A DNA stretch of 11,773 bases from Lentisphaerota bacterium (GCA_016929365.1 JAFGIZ010000275.1:1-11773), one strand, 5' to 3'. Shown: positions 1-7,773, counted from the stretch's first letter. Translations and numbers: made by a program. Notes: generated by a model not told the origin, from the sequence alone.

Positions 1-702
1 CAGAACGATCCGGCGGATATTCCGCGCCTGCTGGAACACATGGAGCGCGGCGATTACGACGTCGTGAGCGGGTGGCGCCGGCACCGCCGGGACGCGTTCT
101 GGAAGCGGCGGCTGCCGTCCATGCTGGCCAACAGGCTGATCAGCCGGATCACGGGCGTGGCGTTGCACGACTACGGGTGCACGCTCAAGGCGTACCGCCG
201 GGACGTGATGCGGGACGTACATCTTTACGGCGAGATGCACCGCTTTATCCCGGCGCTGGCGCGCTGGGTGGGCGGCACGGTCGGCGAAATTCCCGTGAAC
301 CACCGGCCGCGCCGTTTCGGCGCCTCGAAATACGGTATCGGGCGCACGGTGCGGGTCGTACTGGACCTGATCACGGTCAAGTTCCTGATGCAGTACAGCC
401 GCGGGCCCATCCAGATTTTCGGCCGGCTGGGCCTGATATTCGGCGTGCCCGGCGTGGCGATGCTGGTCGCGATGACGCTGGCGCACGTGTCGTTCCGGCT
501 GTTCGGGACCGAGTTCGGCGCGCTCTGGGTCAAGCGGCCGTTCTGGGTGATGACGGCGTTCATGCTGATTTTCTTCGGGCTGCAGTTTATTTGCATGGGC
601 CTGCTGGCCGAAATCCAGATCCGCACGTGGCACGAGTCGCAGGACCGGCCGATCTACGTGGTCAGGGAAAGGGTACCGTCCACCGCGCCGCGGGTTTCAT
701 GA
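1..702 (+). CDS. Family 2 glycosyltransferase, DPM1/GtrB-like (5' end missing)
   Basis: This is the C-terminal part of a membrane-associated GT2 enzyme of the type that moves a sugar from a nucleotide donor to polyprenyl phosphate. The frame is open from base 1, so the true start and the catalytic DxD lie upstream. The first residues, QNDPADIP, normally follow directly after that DxD in this family. Further family motifs are DVVSGWR, LHDYGCTLKAYRR, GEMHRFIPALA and the PRRFGASKYG stretch. Two hydrophobic segments near bases 415-480 and 541-609 fit the C-terminal membrane hairpin of DPM1/GtrB-like proteins. The stop overlaps the next start as ATGA at 699-702, which suggests translational coupling to murCB. 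The sugar substrate cannot be told. Family assignment is firm; a role in the envelope is inferred from context. Confidence 0.88.
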   Translation, partial: QNDPADIPRLLEHMERGDYDVVSGWRRHRRDAFWKRRLPSMLANRLISRITGVALHDYGCTLKAYRRDVMRDVHLYGEMHRFIPALARWVGGTVGEIPVNHRPRRFGASKYGIGRTVRVVLDLITVKFLMQYSRGPIQIFGRLGLIFGVPGVAMLVAMTLAHVSFRLFGTEFGALWVKRPFWVMTAFMLIFFGLQFICMGLLAEIQIRTWHESQDRPIYVVRERVPSTAPRVS

Positions 703-2879
703 AGCCGGCCGGGATCATGCGCGCGTTGCAGAACGGCCGCGCCGCGCGGGTTCACCTGATCGGCATCGGCGGCATCGGCATGGCGGGCCTGGCCGTCTGG
801 CTGAAGGCGCGCGGCGTCGCGGTGGAGGGCTGCGACCGTGCGCCGGGCGAGACGGCCGCCTGGCTGGAGCGGCAGGGTATCCCGGTGCGGGCGGGACACG
901 CGGCGGAGCACATGACGCGGGAGCTGACGGCGGTCATCCGCACGGCGGCGGTGCCCGGGGACGCGGCCGAGCCGGCGCGGGCGCGGGCTCTGGGGATTCC
1001 GGTCTGGCGGCGCGGAGAGGTGCTGGCCGCGCTGCTGGACGGCGTGCTGTCGGTTGCCGTGGCGGGAACGCACGGCAAGACCACGACGGCGTGGCTGATC
1101 GCGCAGGTGTTGCTGCGCGCCGGGCGGGATCCGGCCTGGTGCATCGGGGGCGAGCTGGCGGCCGCCGGGGCGGAGCCGCCGCGCGGCCCGGGCGCGTGGG
1201 GCGGCGGCCGGATCGCGGTGGCGGAAGCGGATGAAAGCGACGGCACGCTGGCCTGTTACGCCCCGGATATCGCGGTGGTCACGAACCTGGAGTACGACCA
1301 TCTCGAGTACTTTTCCGGCCGCGATGCCCTGGAGGCCTGTTTCGGCCGCTTCCTGCGCGGCGCCGCGCGGGCGGTGATCTACAACGGGTCGGACCCGGTC
1401 CTGCGGCGCCTGGTGGCCGCGGCGGGCGCGGCGGCGCGCGCAGTGGATTTCACGGCGGGGCCCGACGGCGCGGCCGCCGCGTTGCCGTGGCCGGGCGCGC
1501 ACAACCGGCTCAATGCGCGGGCCGCGGCGGCGGCGTGCCGGGCGCTGGGGCTGGACGAGGCGGACATCGAGGCCGGCCTGGCGGGGGCCCGGCGGCCGCG
1601 GCGGCGATTCGAGTGCGTGGCGGAGGACGCCGGCATTCGCGTGATCTCCGACTACGCGCATCATCCCACGGAGATCCGGGCCGTGATCCGGACGGCGGCG
1701 GCGTTGCCGCATCGCCGGCTCCTGGCGGTGTTTCAACCGCACCGTTACAGCCGCACGCGCGGGTTGCGCGGCGCGTTTCCGGCGGCGTTCGAGGGCCTGG
1801 ACGAGCTTCTCTTGCTGCCCGTGTACGCGGCCTCCGAAGCGCCGGCCCCGGGCGGGCGGACCTGGGACCTGTACGGGGCCTTCCGGGCGCCGCGCGCGGC
1901 GGACGGACAGGGCGGCAATCCGCCGGTGCCGAAGCTGGCCGATTCGCTGGAACAGGCCTGGGACTATTTCCGGCGCACGCTGCGGGAGGGCGACATCCTG
2001 CTGATTCTCGGCGCGGGCGACGTGGAGCGGATCGCGGCGTGGGCGCGGGCGGAGGGACCGCGCGGCGGTACGGCGCCCGTAGGCCGCGAGACGACGGTGG
2101 CGAGCGAGGCGGAGCTGGCCGCCCTGCTGCGCGAAACGCACGGGGCGGGCGTACCGCTCCACGTGCTCGGCGCGGGCAGCAATACGATCGTGGACGACCT
2201 GGGCGTGGCGGGCGTGCGGGTGCGGCTCAAGGGCCGGGCGTTCGAAGGCGTGGCGGCGGCCGACGGTCTGGTAACGGCGGGCGCCGCGGTGCCGCTGGCG
2301 CGGCTGCTGGACCGGCTCGAAGCCGGCGGGTGGGCGGGCCTGGAATTTCTGGAGGGTATTCCGGGGACGGTGGGCGGGGCCCTGGCCATGAACGCGGGCG
2401 CGGCGGGCGAGGCGCTCGCGCGCCACACGGCGTGGATTCAATGTTTGAACCGCGACGGGTCGCCCTGTACAGTGAGCGGGGAGGAGCTGGAAGCCCGCTA
2501 CCGGGCGTGCGGGGCGTTGCGCGACCGCGGCCGGGTGGCGCTGCGGGCGGGGTTCCGCGTGCGCGCGGATGCACCGGCGGCGGTGGCCGCGCGGCGGGCG
2601 GCGCTGGGCCGCCGGCGGGCCTGGATGCAGGGATTGTCCTGCAAGGGGTCGGTATTCAAGAACCCGCCGGGTGACCATGCGGGGCGCTTGATCGAGGCAG
2701 CCGGTTTGAAGGGGTTGCGGATCGGCGGCGCGCGCGTTTACGAAGGGCACGCGAACGTGATCGTGACGGACCCGGGGGCCACGGCTTCGGACGTGAAGGC
2801 GCTGATGGAGACCGTGCGGGCGGCGGTGGAGGCGCGGTTCGGCGTGCGGCTGGAAAACGAAGTGATTGTGATGGCTTAG
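699..2879 (+). CDS. murC/murB: MurC-MurB fusion: UDP-MurNAc-L-Ala ligase / UDP-N-acetylenolpyruvoylglucosamine reductase
   Basis: This is one 726-residue cytoplasmic protein carrying two peptidoglycan precursor steps: NADPH/FAD-dependent formation of UDP-MurNAc (MurB) and ATP-dependent L-alanine addition (MurC). The MurC part, about residues 17-452, shows GIGGIGM at 22-28, P-loop GTHGKTTT at 123-130, EADESDG at 176-182, DYAHHPTE at 318-325, FQPHRYSRTR at 345-354 and GAGDVERI at 438-445. The MurB part follows almost without linker. A short GGTA (456-459) aligns with the family GGPA, then come the FAD motif LGAGSN (490-495), GIPGTVGG (553-560), catalytic Tyr-Arg (601-602), catalytic Ser in GSVFKNP (Ser651), HANVIV, and a C-terminal LENEV holding the catalytic Glu. 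The start at ATG 699 is chosen from the ATGA overlap; in-frame ATG 717 is an alternative. The usual MurB N-terminal TTFR segment is not recognisable. Confidence 0.95.
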   Translation: MKPAGIMRALQNGRAARVHLIGIGGIGMAGLAVWLKARGVAVEGCDRAPGETAAWLERQGIPVRAGHAAEHMTRELTAVIRTAAVPGDAAEPARARALGIPVWRRGEVLAALLDGVLSVAVAGTHGKTTTAWLIAQVLLRAGRDPAWCIGGELAAAGAEPPRGPGAWGGGRIAVAEADESDGTLACYAPDIAVVTNLEYDHLEYFSGRDALEACFGRFLRGAARAVIYNGSDPVLRRLVAAAGAAARAVDFTAGPDGAAAALPWPGAHNRLNARAAAAACRALGLDEADIEAGLAGARRPRRRFECVAEDAGIRVISDYAHHPTEIRAVIRTAAALPHRRLLAVFQPHRYSRTRGLRGAFPAAFEGLDELLLLPVYAASEAPAPGGRTWDLYGAFRAPRAADGQGGNPPVPKLADSLEQAWDYFRRTLREGDILLILGAGDVERIAAWARAEGPRGGTAPVGRETTVASEAELAALLRETHGAGVPLHVLGAGSNTIVDDLGVAGVRVRLKGRAFEGVAAADGLVTAGAAVPLARLLDRLEAGGWAGLEFLEGIPGTVGGALAMNAGAAGEALARHTAWIQCLNRDGSPCTVSGEELEARYRACGALRDRGRVALRAGFRVRADAPAAVAARRAALGRRRAWMQGLSCKGSVFKNPPGDHAGRLIEAAGLKGLRIGGARVYEGHANVIVTDPGATASDVKALMETVRAAVEARFGVRLENEVIVMA

Positions 2880-2882
2880 GCG

Positions 2883-3821
2883 ATGGGCGGATTCCGGAAC
2901 GTGGCGGTGTTGCTGGGCGGACCTTCGGCGGAGCGGGAGGTGTCGCTCCGTTCCGGCGCCGCCGTGGTGCAGGGGCTGCGCGAAGCAGGGTACCGGGCGC
3001 GGCCCGTGGACGTGCGGGACGAGGCGTTCGACCTGCCGCCGGACTGCGAGGCGGTGTTCATCGCGCTGCACGGCGCCTTCGGGGAAGACGGCCGGGCCCA
3101 GGCGCTCCTGGACGCGCGGCAGATACCCTATACCGGGTCCGGCGCCGCGGCGAGCCGGGCCGCCTTTGACAAGGCGGCCACGAAGCGGATCCTGGACGCC
3201 CACGGGATCCGTACGCCGGCCTACGAGATCCTGCGCAACGGCGCGGCGCGGCGGCTGCCCCTGCCGGTGGTCGTCAAGCCGACCCGGCAGGGGTCGACGA
3301 TCGGCGTGCACCGGGTCCGGCGGGCCGGGGACGAGGCGGCCGCCGTGCGGGACGCGTTCACGTACGGGCCCGAGGTGCTCGTGGAGCGTTATATCGCCGG
3401 CCGCGAGTTGACGGTGGGGATTGTGGGCGGGACCGCGCTGCCGGTGCTCGAGATTGTCGCGCCCGAAGGGTGGTACGATTACGGCGCGAAGTACACCGCG
3501 GGCCGGACGGCGTACAAGGTGCCCGCGCCGCTTGACGACCGGACGGCGCAGACGTGCCGCGAGATGGCGTTGCGCACCTTCCGCGCGCTGAACTGCCGCG
3601 GGTTTGCCAGGGTGGATTTCCGCCTGGGCGAGGACGGCTGCCCGTATGTGCTGGAGTTGAACACGATTCCCGGTTTTACGGAAACGAGCCTGCTGCCGAA
3701 GGCCGCCGCGGCGGCGGGGATCGCGTTTGCGCCGCTGTGCGGCCGGATCATGGAGCTGGCGGCGTACGGGGGGGTAGCCGCGGCGGGCGGAGGAGGAGAG
3801 CGGGGAACGGATGTTGTTTGA
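2883..3821 (+). CDS. ddl: D-alanine--D-alanine ligase
   Basis: This ATP-grasp enzyme joins two D-alanines for the peptidoglycan stem peptide. The 312 residues match the usual family length. Visible motifs are GGPSAEREVS (12-21), HGAFGEDG (63-70), YTGSG (83-87), ATP-binding KPTRQGS (132-138), the loop YDYGAKY (198-204), ARVDFRL, and the metal-binding ELNTIPGFTETSLLP (258-272). The tyrosines in YDYGAKY are those expected of D-Ala-D-Ala rather than D-Ala-D-lactate ligases. The ATG lies 3 bases after the murCB stop with no clear ribosome site, so coupling to murCB translation is likely. The 3' end overlaps ftsQ by 11 bases. Confidence 0.96.
   Translation: MGGFRNVAVLLGGPSAEREVSLRSGAAVVQGLREAGYRARPVDVRDEAFDLPPDCEAVFIALHGAFGEDGRAQALLDARQIPYTGSGAAASRAAFDKAATKRILDAHGIRTPAYEILRNGAARRLPLPVVVKPTRQGSTIGVHRVRRAGDEAAAVRDAFTYGPEVLVERYIAGRELTVGIVGGTALPVLEIVAPEGWYDYGAKYTAGRTAYKVPAPLDDRTAQTCREMALRTFRALNCRGFARVDFRLGEDGCPYVLELNTIPGFTETSLLPKAAAAAGIAFAPLCGRIMELAAYGGVAAAGGGGERGTDVV
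3791..3798 (+). promoter_or_regulatory. Ribosome binding site for ftsQ inside the end of ddl
   Basis: An AGGAGGAG run in the last codons of ddl precedes the ATG at 3811. Its spacing is long (about 12-14 bases), and a second purine patch (GGGGA, 3802-3806) is closer. It supports the start that overlaps ddl by 11 bases. Confidence 0.5.
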
Positions 3822-4725
3822 AGACCAGGACATATTCGGGCCGCGCCTGCGGCGCCCGGCGCGCGGCCGGCGGCGGAAGCCGGTGTTGAACGTGCGCGCC
3901 CGGTCGCGCGCCTCGCGGCGTTCGCGGGTGTATCACGCGGCGGTGTTCGTGCTCGTTCCGGCGGTGCTGGCGGCGGCGACCGTGCTGGCGTGGTTCGGCC
4001 TGCAGTGGACCGGGCGCCTGCTGTTTTCGCGCAACGACCGCTTCACGGTGCGGCACCTCGATATCGCGCCGGGCCGGGTGATCACGGAACCGCTGATCCG
4101 CGAGTACACGGGACTGCACGAGGGCATGAACCTGTTCGCCGCCGATATCGCGTCCATCCGGCGGGGGTTTCTGCGGCGAACGCCGGTCGTCAAGGCCATG
4201 ACGGTTGCCCGCCTGCTGCCGGACACGCTGCAGGTCGCGGTGACGGAGCGGCAGGCGGTGGCGCGGCTCGGACGGCGCGGCACGCTGGTGACCGACGGCA
4301 GCGGCATGGTGTTCAGCCAGCATACCGGTAAGAAATACCTGCCCGTGCTGATCGGGCTGGACGGTTCGCAGTTGCGGCCGGGCCGCCGCTTCGGGGGGCT
4401 GGCGCTCGACGCCGCGCGGGTGCTGGACATGTGCGAGCGGACGGGGCTGGACCGCGAGGTGATCATCACCGCCATCGACGTGCGGGGGAATTTCTCGGGA
4501 CGCGAGCAGGCGCTGCGCCTCTACCTGGCGGGAGGCACGACGGTAGACCTGTGGTGGGTGCGGGGCGAGGCCGACGGGACGGCCCCGGCCGAGGATTTGC
4601 AGGCGCGGCTGGTGTTCCTGCGCGGCCTGATGCGGCGCGCGGCGAAGGAACAGAAGCCCGTGCAAACGGTTAACCTGACGCTGGATGATTTTGAGAACAA
4701 TTGTCCGATCACGCCGCGCTGGTAG
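3811..4725 (+). CDS. ftsQ: Cell division protein FtsQ (POTRA domain)
   Basis: This is a bitopic inner-membrane division protein that, with FtsB/FtsL partners, links the Z ring to the periplasmic wall machinery. It has 304 residues: a strongly basic cytoplasmic tail (about 12-39, rich in Arg) with a short acidic start (MLFEDQD), one membrane segment at about 41-63, then a POTRA-like domain at about 78-147. That domain runs from FTVRHLDI through GMNLFAADI to LPDTLQVAVTERQAVARL, followed by LVTDGSGMVF. The rest is the beta domain ending near 304. Sequence alone is weakly conserved in FtsQ; the topology, the POTRA pattern and the position between ddl and ftsA make the call. The start is set by the purine-rich site and the overlap with ddl. 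Confidence 0.9.
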   Translation: MLFEDQDIFGPRLRRPARGRRRKPVLNVRARSRASRRSRVYHAAVFVLVPAVLAAATVLAWFGLQWTGRLLFSRNDRFTVRHLDIAPGRVITEPLIREYTGLHEGMNLFAADIASIRRGFLRRTPVVKAMTVARLLPDTLQVAVTERQAVARLGRRGTLVTDGSGMVFSQHTGKKYLPVLIGLDGSQLRPGRRFGGLALDAARVLDMCERTGLDREVIITAIDVRGNFSGREQALRLYLAGGTTVDLWWVRGEADGTAPAEDLQARLVFLRGLMRRAAKEQKPVQTVNLTLDDFENNCPITPRW

Positions 4726-4764
4726 GCGCGCGGCGCGCATCGTTGAGGGGAGTGCATTGACCGC

Positions 4765-5964
4765 ATGCCGGTACCGCCCGTAGTTGCCCTGGAGATTGGC
4801 TCGACCAAGGTCATCGCCCTCGTCGGCGAGCGCCGGGACGACGGCCACATCATGATTACCGGTATGGGCGAAGGCCCGTCGACCGGCGTGCGCAAGGGGG
4901 AGATCATCGATTTCGACAACGCCGTGGTCTGCGCGCGTTCCGCGCTGGGCATGGCGGAAGAAACCGCCAAGGTTGCCATCCGGGAGGTCTACCTGGCCGT
5001 GTCCGGCGGGCACATCCGCAGCCAGGTGCATCGCGGGACGGTGCCCGTCTCGGGGCGCGGCGGCGAGATCCTTCGGGAAGACGTGGAGCAGGTCATGGAC
5101 GTGGCGCGCGCCGTGAATCTGCCGGCGGACCGCGACGTCCTCCACACGATCTGCCAGCAGTTCACGATTGACGATGAACAGCGCGTGATTCAGCCGGAAG
5201 GCATGGAGGGCTCCCGCCTGTCGCTGGACATGCTGGTGCTGCACGGGGTGCGTACCCGGCTGCGGAACATGATTAACGTGGCAAAGAACGTTCCCATGGA
5301 CATCGCGGATGTGACGTTCAGCGGTCTCTGTTCCGCCCTGTCGGTGCTGACGCCGGAACAGAAGAAGAGCGGGGCGCTGGTGGTCGACCTGGGAGGCGGG
5401 ACGACGGATTACGTGGCGTATGCGGGCAACGTCGTGGCCCTGGCCGGGGCGGCGGCGGTGGGCGGGGATCACGTGACCAACGACATTGCGCTGGGATTCA
5501 ACGTGCCGACCTCGCGGGCGGAGAAGGTCAAGCGCGAATGGGGCTCGGCGCTGCCGGGCGACGGCGAGCCGGACAAGACGGTCAAGTTGCCGCCGGAGGT
5601 GGGCTTCGCGGGGCGCACGATCGCGCTGCAGGCGCTGAACACGGTGATTCACGCGCGCGCGGACGAGACCCTGGGCATTGTGAGCGCGCGCCTCGAGGAA
5701 GCCGGGCTGGGACGGCAGTTCGGCGCGGGGGTGGTGTTGACGGGGGGCGGGGCGCGTCTGCGCGGGATGCAAGAGCTGGCGGAGCGGGTTTTCGGGCTGC
5801 CCTGTACGATCGGCAAGCCGCGCAACGTGAGCGGACTGGCCACGGCGACGGAAGGCGCCGAATACGCGACGGCGAGCGGCCTGGTGCAGTACGGGTTCCG
5901 GAATACGGCCGCGGCGGGCGGCGGATTCTGGGGCAAGGTGATGCGGAGGCTGATTCCGTACTAG
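4765..5964 (+). CDS. ftsA: Cell division protein FtsA
   Basis: This actin-fold ATPase tethers FtsZ filaments to the membrane. The 399 residues contain phosphate-1 loop EIGSTKV (10-16, with Glu where many FtsA have Asp), an SHS2/1C insert at about residues 74-160 (AVSGGHIRSQ through DREVLH-like DRDVLHTICQQF), phosphate-2 loop DLGGGTTD (208-215) and the adenosine motif TGGGARL (326-332). The last 15 residues (GGGFWGKVMRRLIPY) form a short amphipathic, basic end that fits the membrane-targeting helix. A GAGGGGAG purine run at 4745-4752 lies 12 bases before the ATG. The 39-base spacer after ftsQ holds nothing else visible. Confidence 0.96.
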   Translation: MPVPPVVALEIGSTKVIALVGERRDDGHIMITGMGEGPSTGVRKGEIIDFDNAVVCARSALGMAEETAKVAIREVYLAVSGGHIRSQVHRGTVPVSGRGGEILREDVEQVMDVARAVNLPADRDVLHTICQQFTIDDEQRVIQPEGMEGSRLSLDMLVLHGVRTRLRNMINVAKNVPMDIADVTFSGLCSALSVLTPEQKKSGALVVDLGGGTTDYVAYAGNVVALAGAAAVGGDHVTNDIALGFNVPTSRAEKVKREWGSALPGDGEPDKTVKLPPEVGFAGRTIALQALNTVIHARADETLGIVSARLEEAGLGRQFGAGVVLTGGGARLRGMQELAERVFGLPCTIGKPRNVSGLATATEGAEYATASGLVQYGFRNTAAAGGGFWGKVMRRLIPY

Positions 5965-5980
5965 GGGCGCGGGGAACGGT

Positions 5981-7159
5981 ATGGACGAAAAGAAAATCTG
6001 TGTCCTGGGCGTGGGGGGCGCGGGCTGCCGCGTCGTCGCCGCGCTGGCCGGCCGCGCCGGGAAGGGCAAAGGGCCGTCGCTGGCGGCGGTCAGCACGGAC
6101 CGGCGCACGCTGGAGGCGGTGGCCCTGGCGCACAAGGTCCGGATCGGACAGGCGCTGACGCGCGGGCTGGGCGCGGGCGGAGACGTCGCGCTGGGCCGGC
6201 GCGCGGCGGAAGCGGACGGGGAGCTGATCCGGGGGCTGGTGGAGGGCATGGAGCTGGTCCTGGTCGTGGCGGGCCTGGGCGGCGGGACGGGGACGGGCGC
6301 CGCGCCGGTTATCCTGGATGCCGCGCAGGCGGCGGGCGCGATGACGCTGGGTTTTGTTACGCTGCCCTTCCCGTTCGAGGGCGAACAGCGCACGGCCGCG
6401 GCCGCCGCCGGGGTGGACGCGCTGCGGAGCCGGACGGATACGCTGGTGGTCGTGCCCAATGAGCGGCTGGTGGACTCCGTGCGCAAGACGCGCGTGGACC
6501 AGGCGTTCACGAAGGCGGACCAGGCCCTGGGGATCGGGTTGCGCGGCATCTGGAAACTGTTGACGCAGCCGGGGTACCTGAATCTGGATTTCGCGGATCT
6601 GCGCCGCGTTACCGCGGGCGGGACGTGCGGGTTTGCCTACGGCGAGGGCAAGGGCCGGGACCGGGCGAAAGAGGCCCTGGAGAGTTTGTTGAAAAACCCG
6701 CTGGTCGACGGCGGGCGTATCCTGGGTGCGGCGCGCTCCCTGGTGGTCAGTCTGTCCGGGGGCGCGGACCTGGCGCTGCGCGAGGTCGGCGAGGTGATGC
6801 AGGGCATCGCCAGGGCGGCGCCCGGCGGCGAAGTGGTCATGGGCACGATCGTGGAGCCGGTGGCGCACGACAAGCTGACGATCGTCGTGCTGCCGGTGAG
6901 CGGTCCGCGCGAGCGGACCGCGGCGCCCGCGCCGGGGGCGCGCGCGGCGGAGGCGCCGGGAGCGGGACAGGATGCGGCGGTGCGTGAACCGGGGGCCAGG
7001 GCGCTGAAAAAGTCAGGCGGGCGCCGGCGGCCGGAACAGACGAAGCTGGGGTTCCAGACGACAAAGGGGCGGTTCAAGGGTATCGAGCCGACGATCCACG
7101 CGGGTGAGGACATCGACATACCGACGTTCATCCGCCGCGGCATTACGATCGACAAATGA
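5981..7159 (+). CDS. ftsZ: Cell division protein FtsZ (divergent)
   Basis: This tubulin-like GTPase forms the division ring. It has 392 residues. The signature GGGTGTG is at 100-106, preceded by LTRGLGAGGD; PNERLV, FTKADQA and the T7 catalytic loop NLDFADL (201-207) are present. The C-terminal GTPase-activating half follows (LSGGADLALREV to VVLPVSG, ending near 309). A linker of about 70 residues rich in Ala, Pro, Gly and Arg leads to the conserved tail peptide DIDIPTFIRRGI (377-388), the site expected to bind FtsA. The N-terminal T1 loop reads GVGGAGCR, lacking the Asn usual after the glycines, and the usual NTD appears as STD. The ATG lies 16 bases after ftsA, behind a modest GGGGAA site. 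FtsZ identity is secure; the divergence is probably lineage-specific. Confidence 0.95.
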   Translation: MDEKKICVLGVGGAGCRVVAALAGRAGKGKGPSLAAVSTDRRTLEAVALAHKVRIGQALTRGLGAGGDVALGRRAAEADGELIRGLVEGMELVLVVAGLGGGTGTGAAPVILDAAQAAGAMTLGFVTLPFPFEGEQRTAAAAAGVDALRSRTDTLVVVPNERLVDSVRKTRVDQAFTKADQALGIGLRGIWKLLTQPGYLNLDFADLRRVTAGGTCGFAYGEGKGRDRAKEALESLLKNPLVDGGRILGAARSLVVSLSGGADLALREVGEVMQGIARAAPGGEVVMGTIVEPVAHDKLTIVVLPVSGPRERTAAPAPGARAAEAPGAGQDAAVREPGARALKKSGGRRRPEQTKLGFQTTKGRFKGIEPTIHAGEDIDIPTFIRRGITIDK

Positions 7160-7180
7160 GGGTCCGGCCGGATCCGGACG

Positions 7181-7187
7181 AGGAGGG
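7181..7187 (+). promoter_or_regulatory. Ribosome binding site that fixes the pyrE start
   Basis: AGGAGGG lies 4 bases before the ATG at 7192. It favours this start over the in-frame ATG at 7156 that overlaps the ftsZ stop. The protein from 7192 also begins like other PyrE proteins. Confidence 0.7.
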
Positions 7188-7191
7188 CGCC

Positions 7192-7752
7192 ATGCGTGAA
7201 GAGGAAGTGCTGGAGGCGATGCGGCGGAGCGGGGCGCTGCTGCAGGGGCATTTTGAGCTGCGGTCCGGGCTGCACAGCGACCGGTTTTTTCAGTGCGCCA
7301 ACGTGTTGCGCTATCCGCGGACGGCGGCGCGGTTGTGCGCGGCCCTGGCGGAGCGGATGGGGCCGGTCGACGCCGACGCGGTGATTGCGCCGGCGCTGGG
7401 CGGGATCATCGTAGGGCACGAGCTCGCGCGCGCGCTTGACCTGCCGTCGCTTTTCGCGGAAAAGGAAGCGGGGCGGCTGGTGCTGCGGCGGTTTACGATC
7501 GAACCGGGCCGGCGCCTGGTCGTGGCGGAGGACGTCGTCACGCGCGGCGGCCGTGTGCAGGAGGTGATTGATATTGTCAAGGCGGCAGGCGGCGACGTGG
7601 CGGCGGTAGCGGTCCTGGTGGACCGCAGCGGCGGGGAGGCGCGTTTTCCCTGCCCGACGTTCAGCCTGCTCCGCCTGACGCCCGTCACCTGGACCCCGGA
7701 CGCGTGTCCGTTGTGCGCCCGGGGCGAGACGCTGGTGCATCCGGGATCGTGA
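7192..7752 (+). CDS. pyrE: Orotate phosphoribosyltransferase
   Basis: This enzyme makes OMP from orotate and PRPP in de novo pyrimidine synthesis. The 186 residues look like the Thermus-type PyrE subfamily. The N-terminus runs REEEVLEAM then GALLQGHFELRSGLHSDRFF, with QCANVLRYP soon after. The PRPP-binding motif is EDVVTRGGR (113-121), followed by LVDRSGG, and the protein ends with the cysteine pair PLCARG and HPGS typical of that subfamily. The PRPP loop has Arg at positions commonly held by Thr and Ser (TRGGR versus TTGGS). The start is taken from the strong ribosome site; a longer form from 7156 would add 12 residues of low similarity. Position after ftsZ suggests co-transcription with the division genes. 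Confidence 0.93.
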   Translation: MREEEVLEAMRRSGALLQGHFELRSGLHSDRFFQCANVLRYPRTAARLCAALAERMGPVDADAVIAPALGGIIVGHELARALDLPSLFAEKEAGRLVLRRFTIEPGRRLVVAEDVVTRGGRVQEVIDIVKAAGGDVAAVAVLVDRSGGEARFPCPTFSLLRLTPVTWTPDACPLCARGETLVHPGS

Positions 7753-7773
7753 GGACGGACAGGAAGTGAGCGC

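Noticed and set aside
2035..2110. Frameshift or sequencing error creating an artificial murC-murB fusion
   Set aside because: The frame is continuous, and no in-frame stop or ribosome site for a separate murB is visible; fusion is the simpler reading, though raw reads would settle it.
1487..2674. Plus-strand alternative frame within murCB
   Set aside because: The murCB frame shows all MurC and MurB motifs through this region; the other frame gives Gly/Arg-rich sequence.
654..3833. Very long open frame on the minus strand (over 1000 codons) opposite murCB and ddl
   Set aside because: It is antisense to two genes with full family motifs. Its product is Arg/Pro/His-rich and matches nothing, as expected from GC-rich codon bias.
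3748..6549. Long minus-strand open frame opposite ftsQ, ftsA and ftsZ
   Set aside because: Same cause: antisense shadow of well-identified division genes with a low-complexity Arg/Ala/Pro product.
7156..7191. Upstream ATG for pyrE overlapping the ftsZ stop
   Set aside because: The ATG at 7192 has an AGGAGGG site 4 bases upstream and matches the family N-terminus; the extra 12 residues do not.
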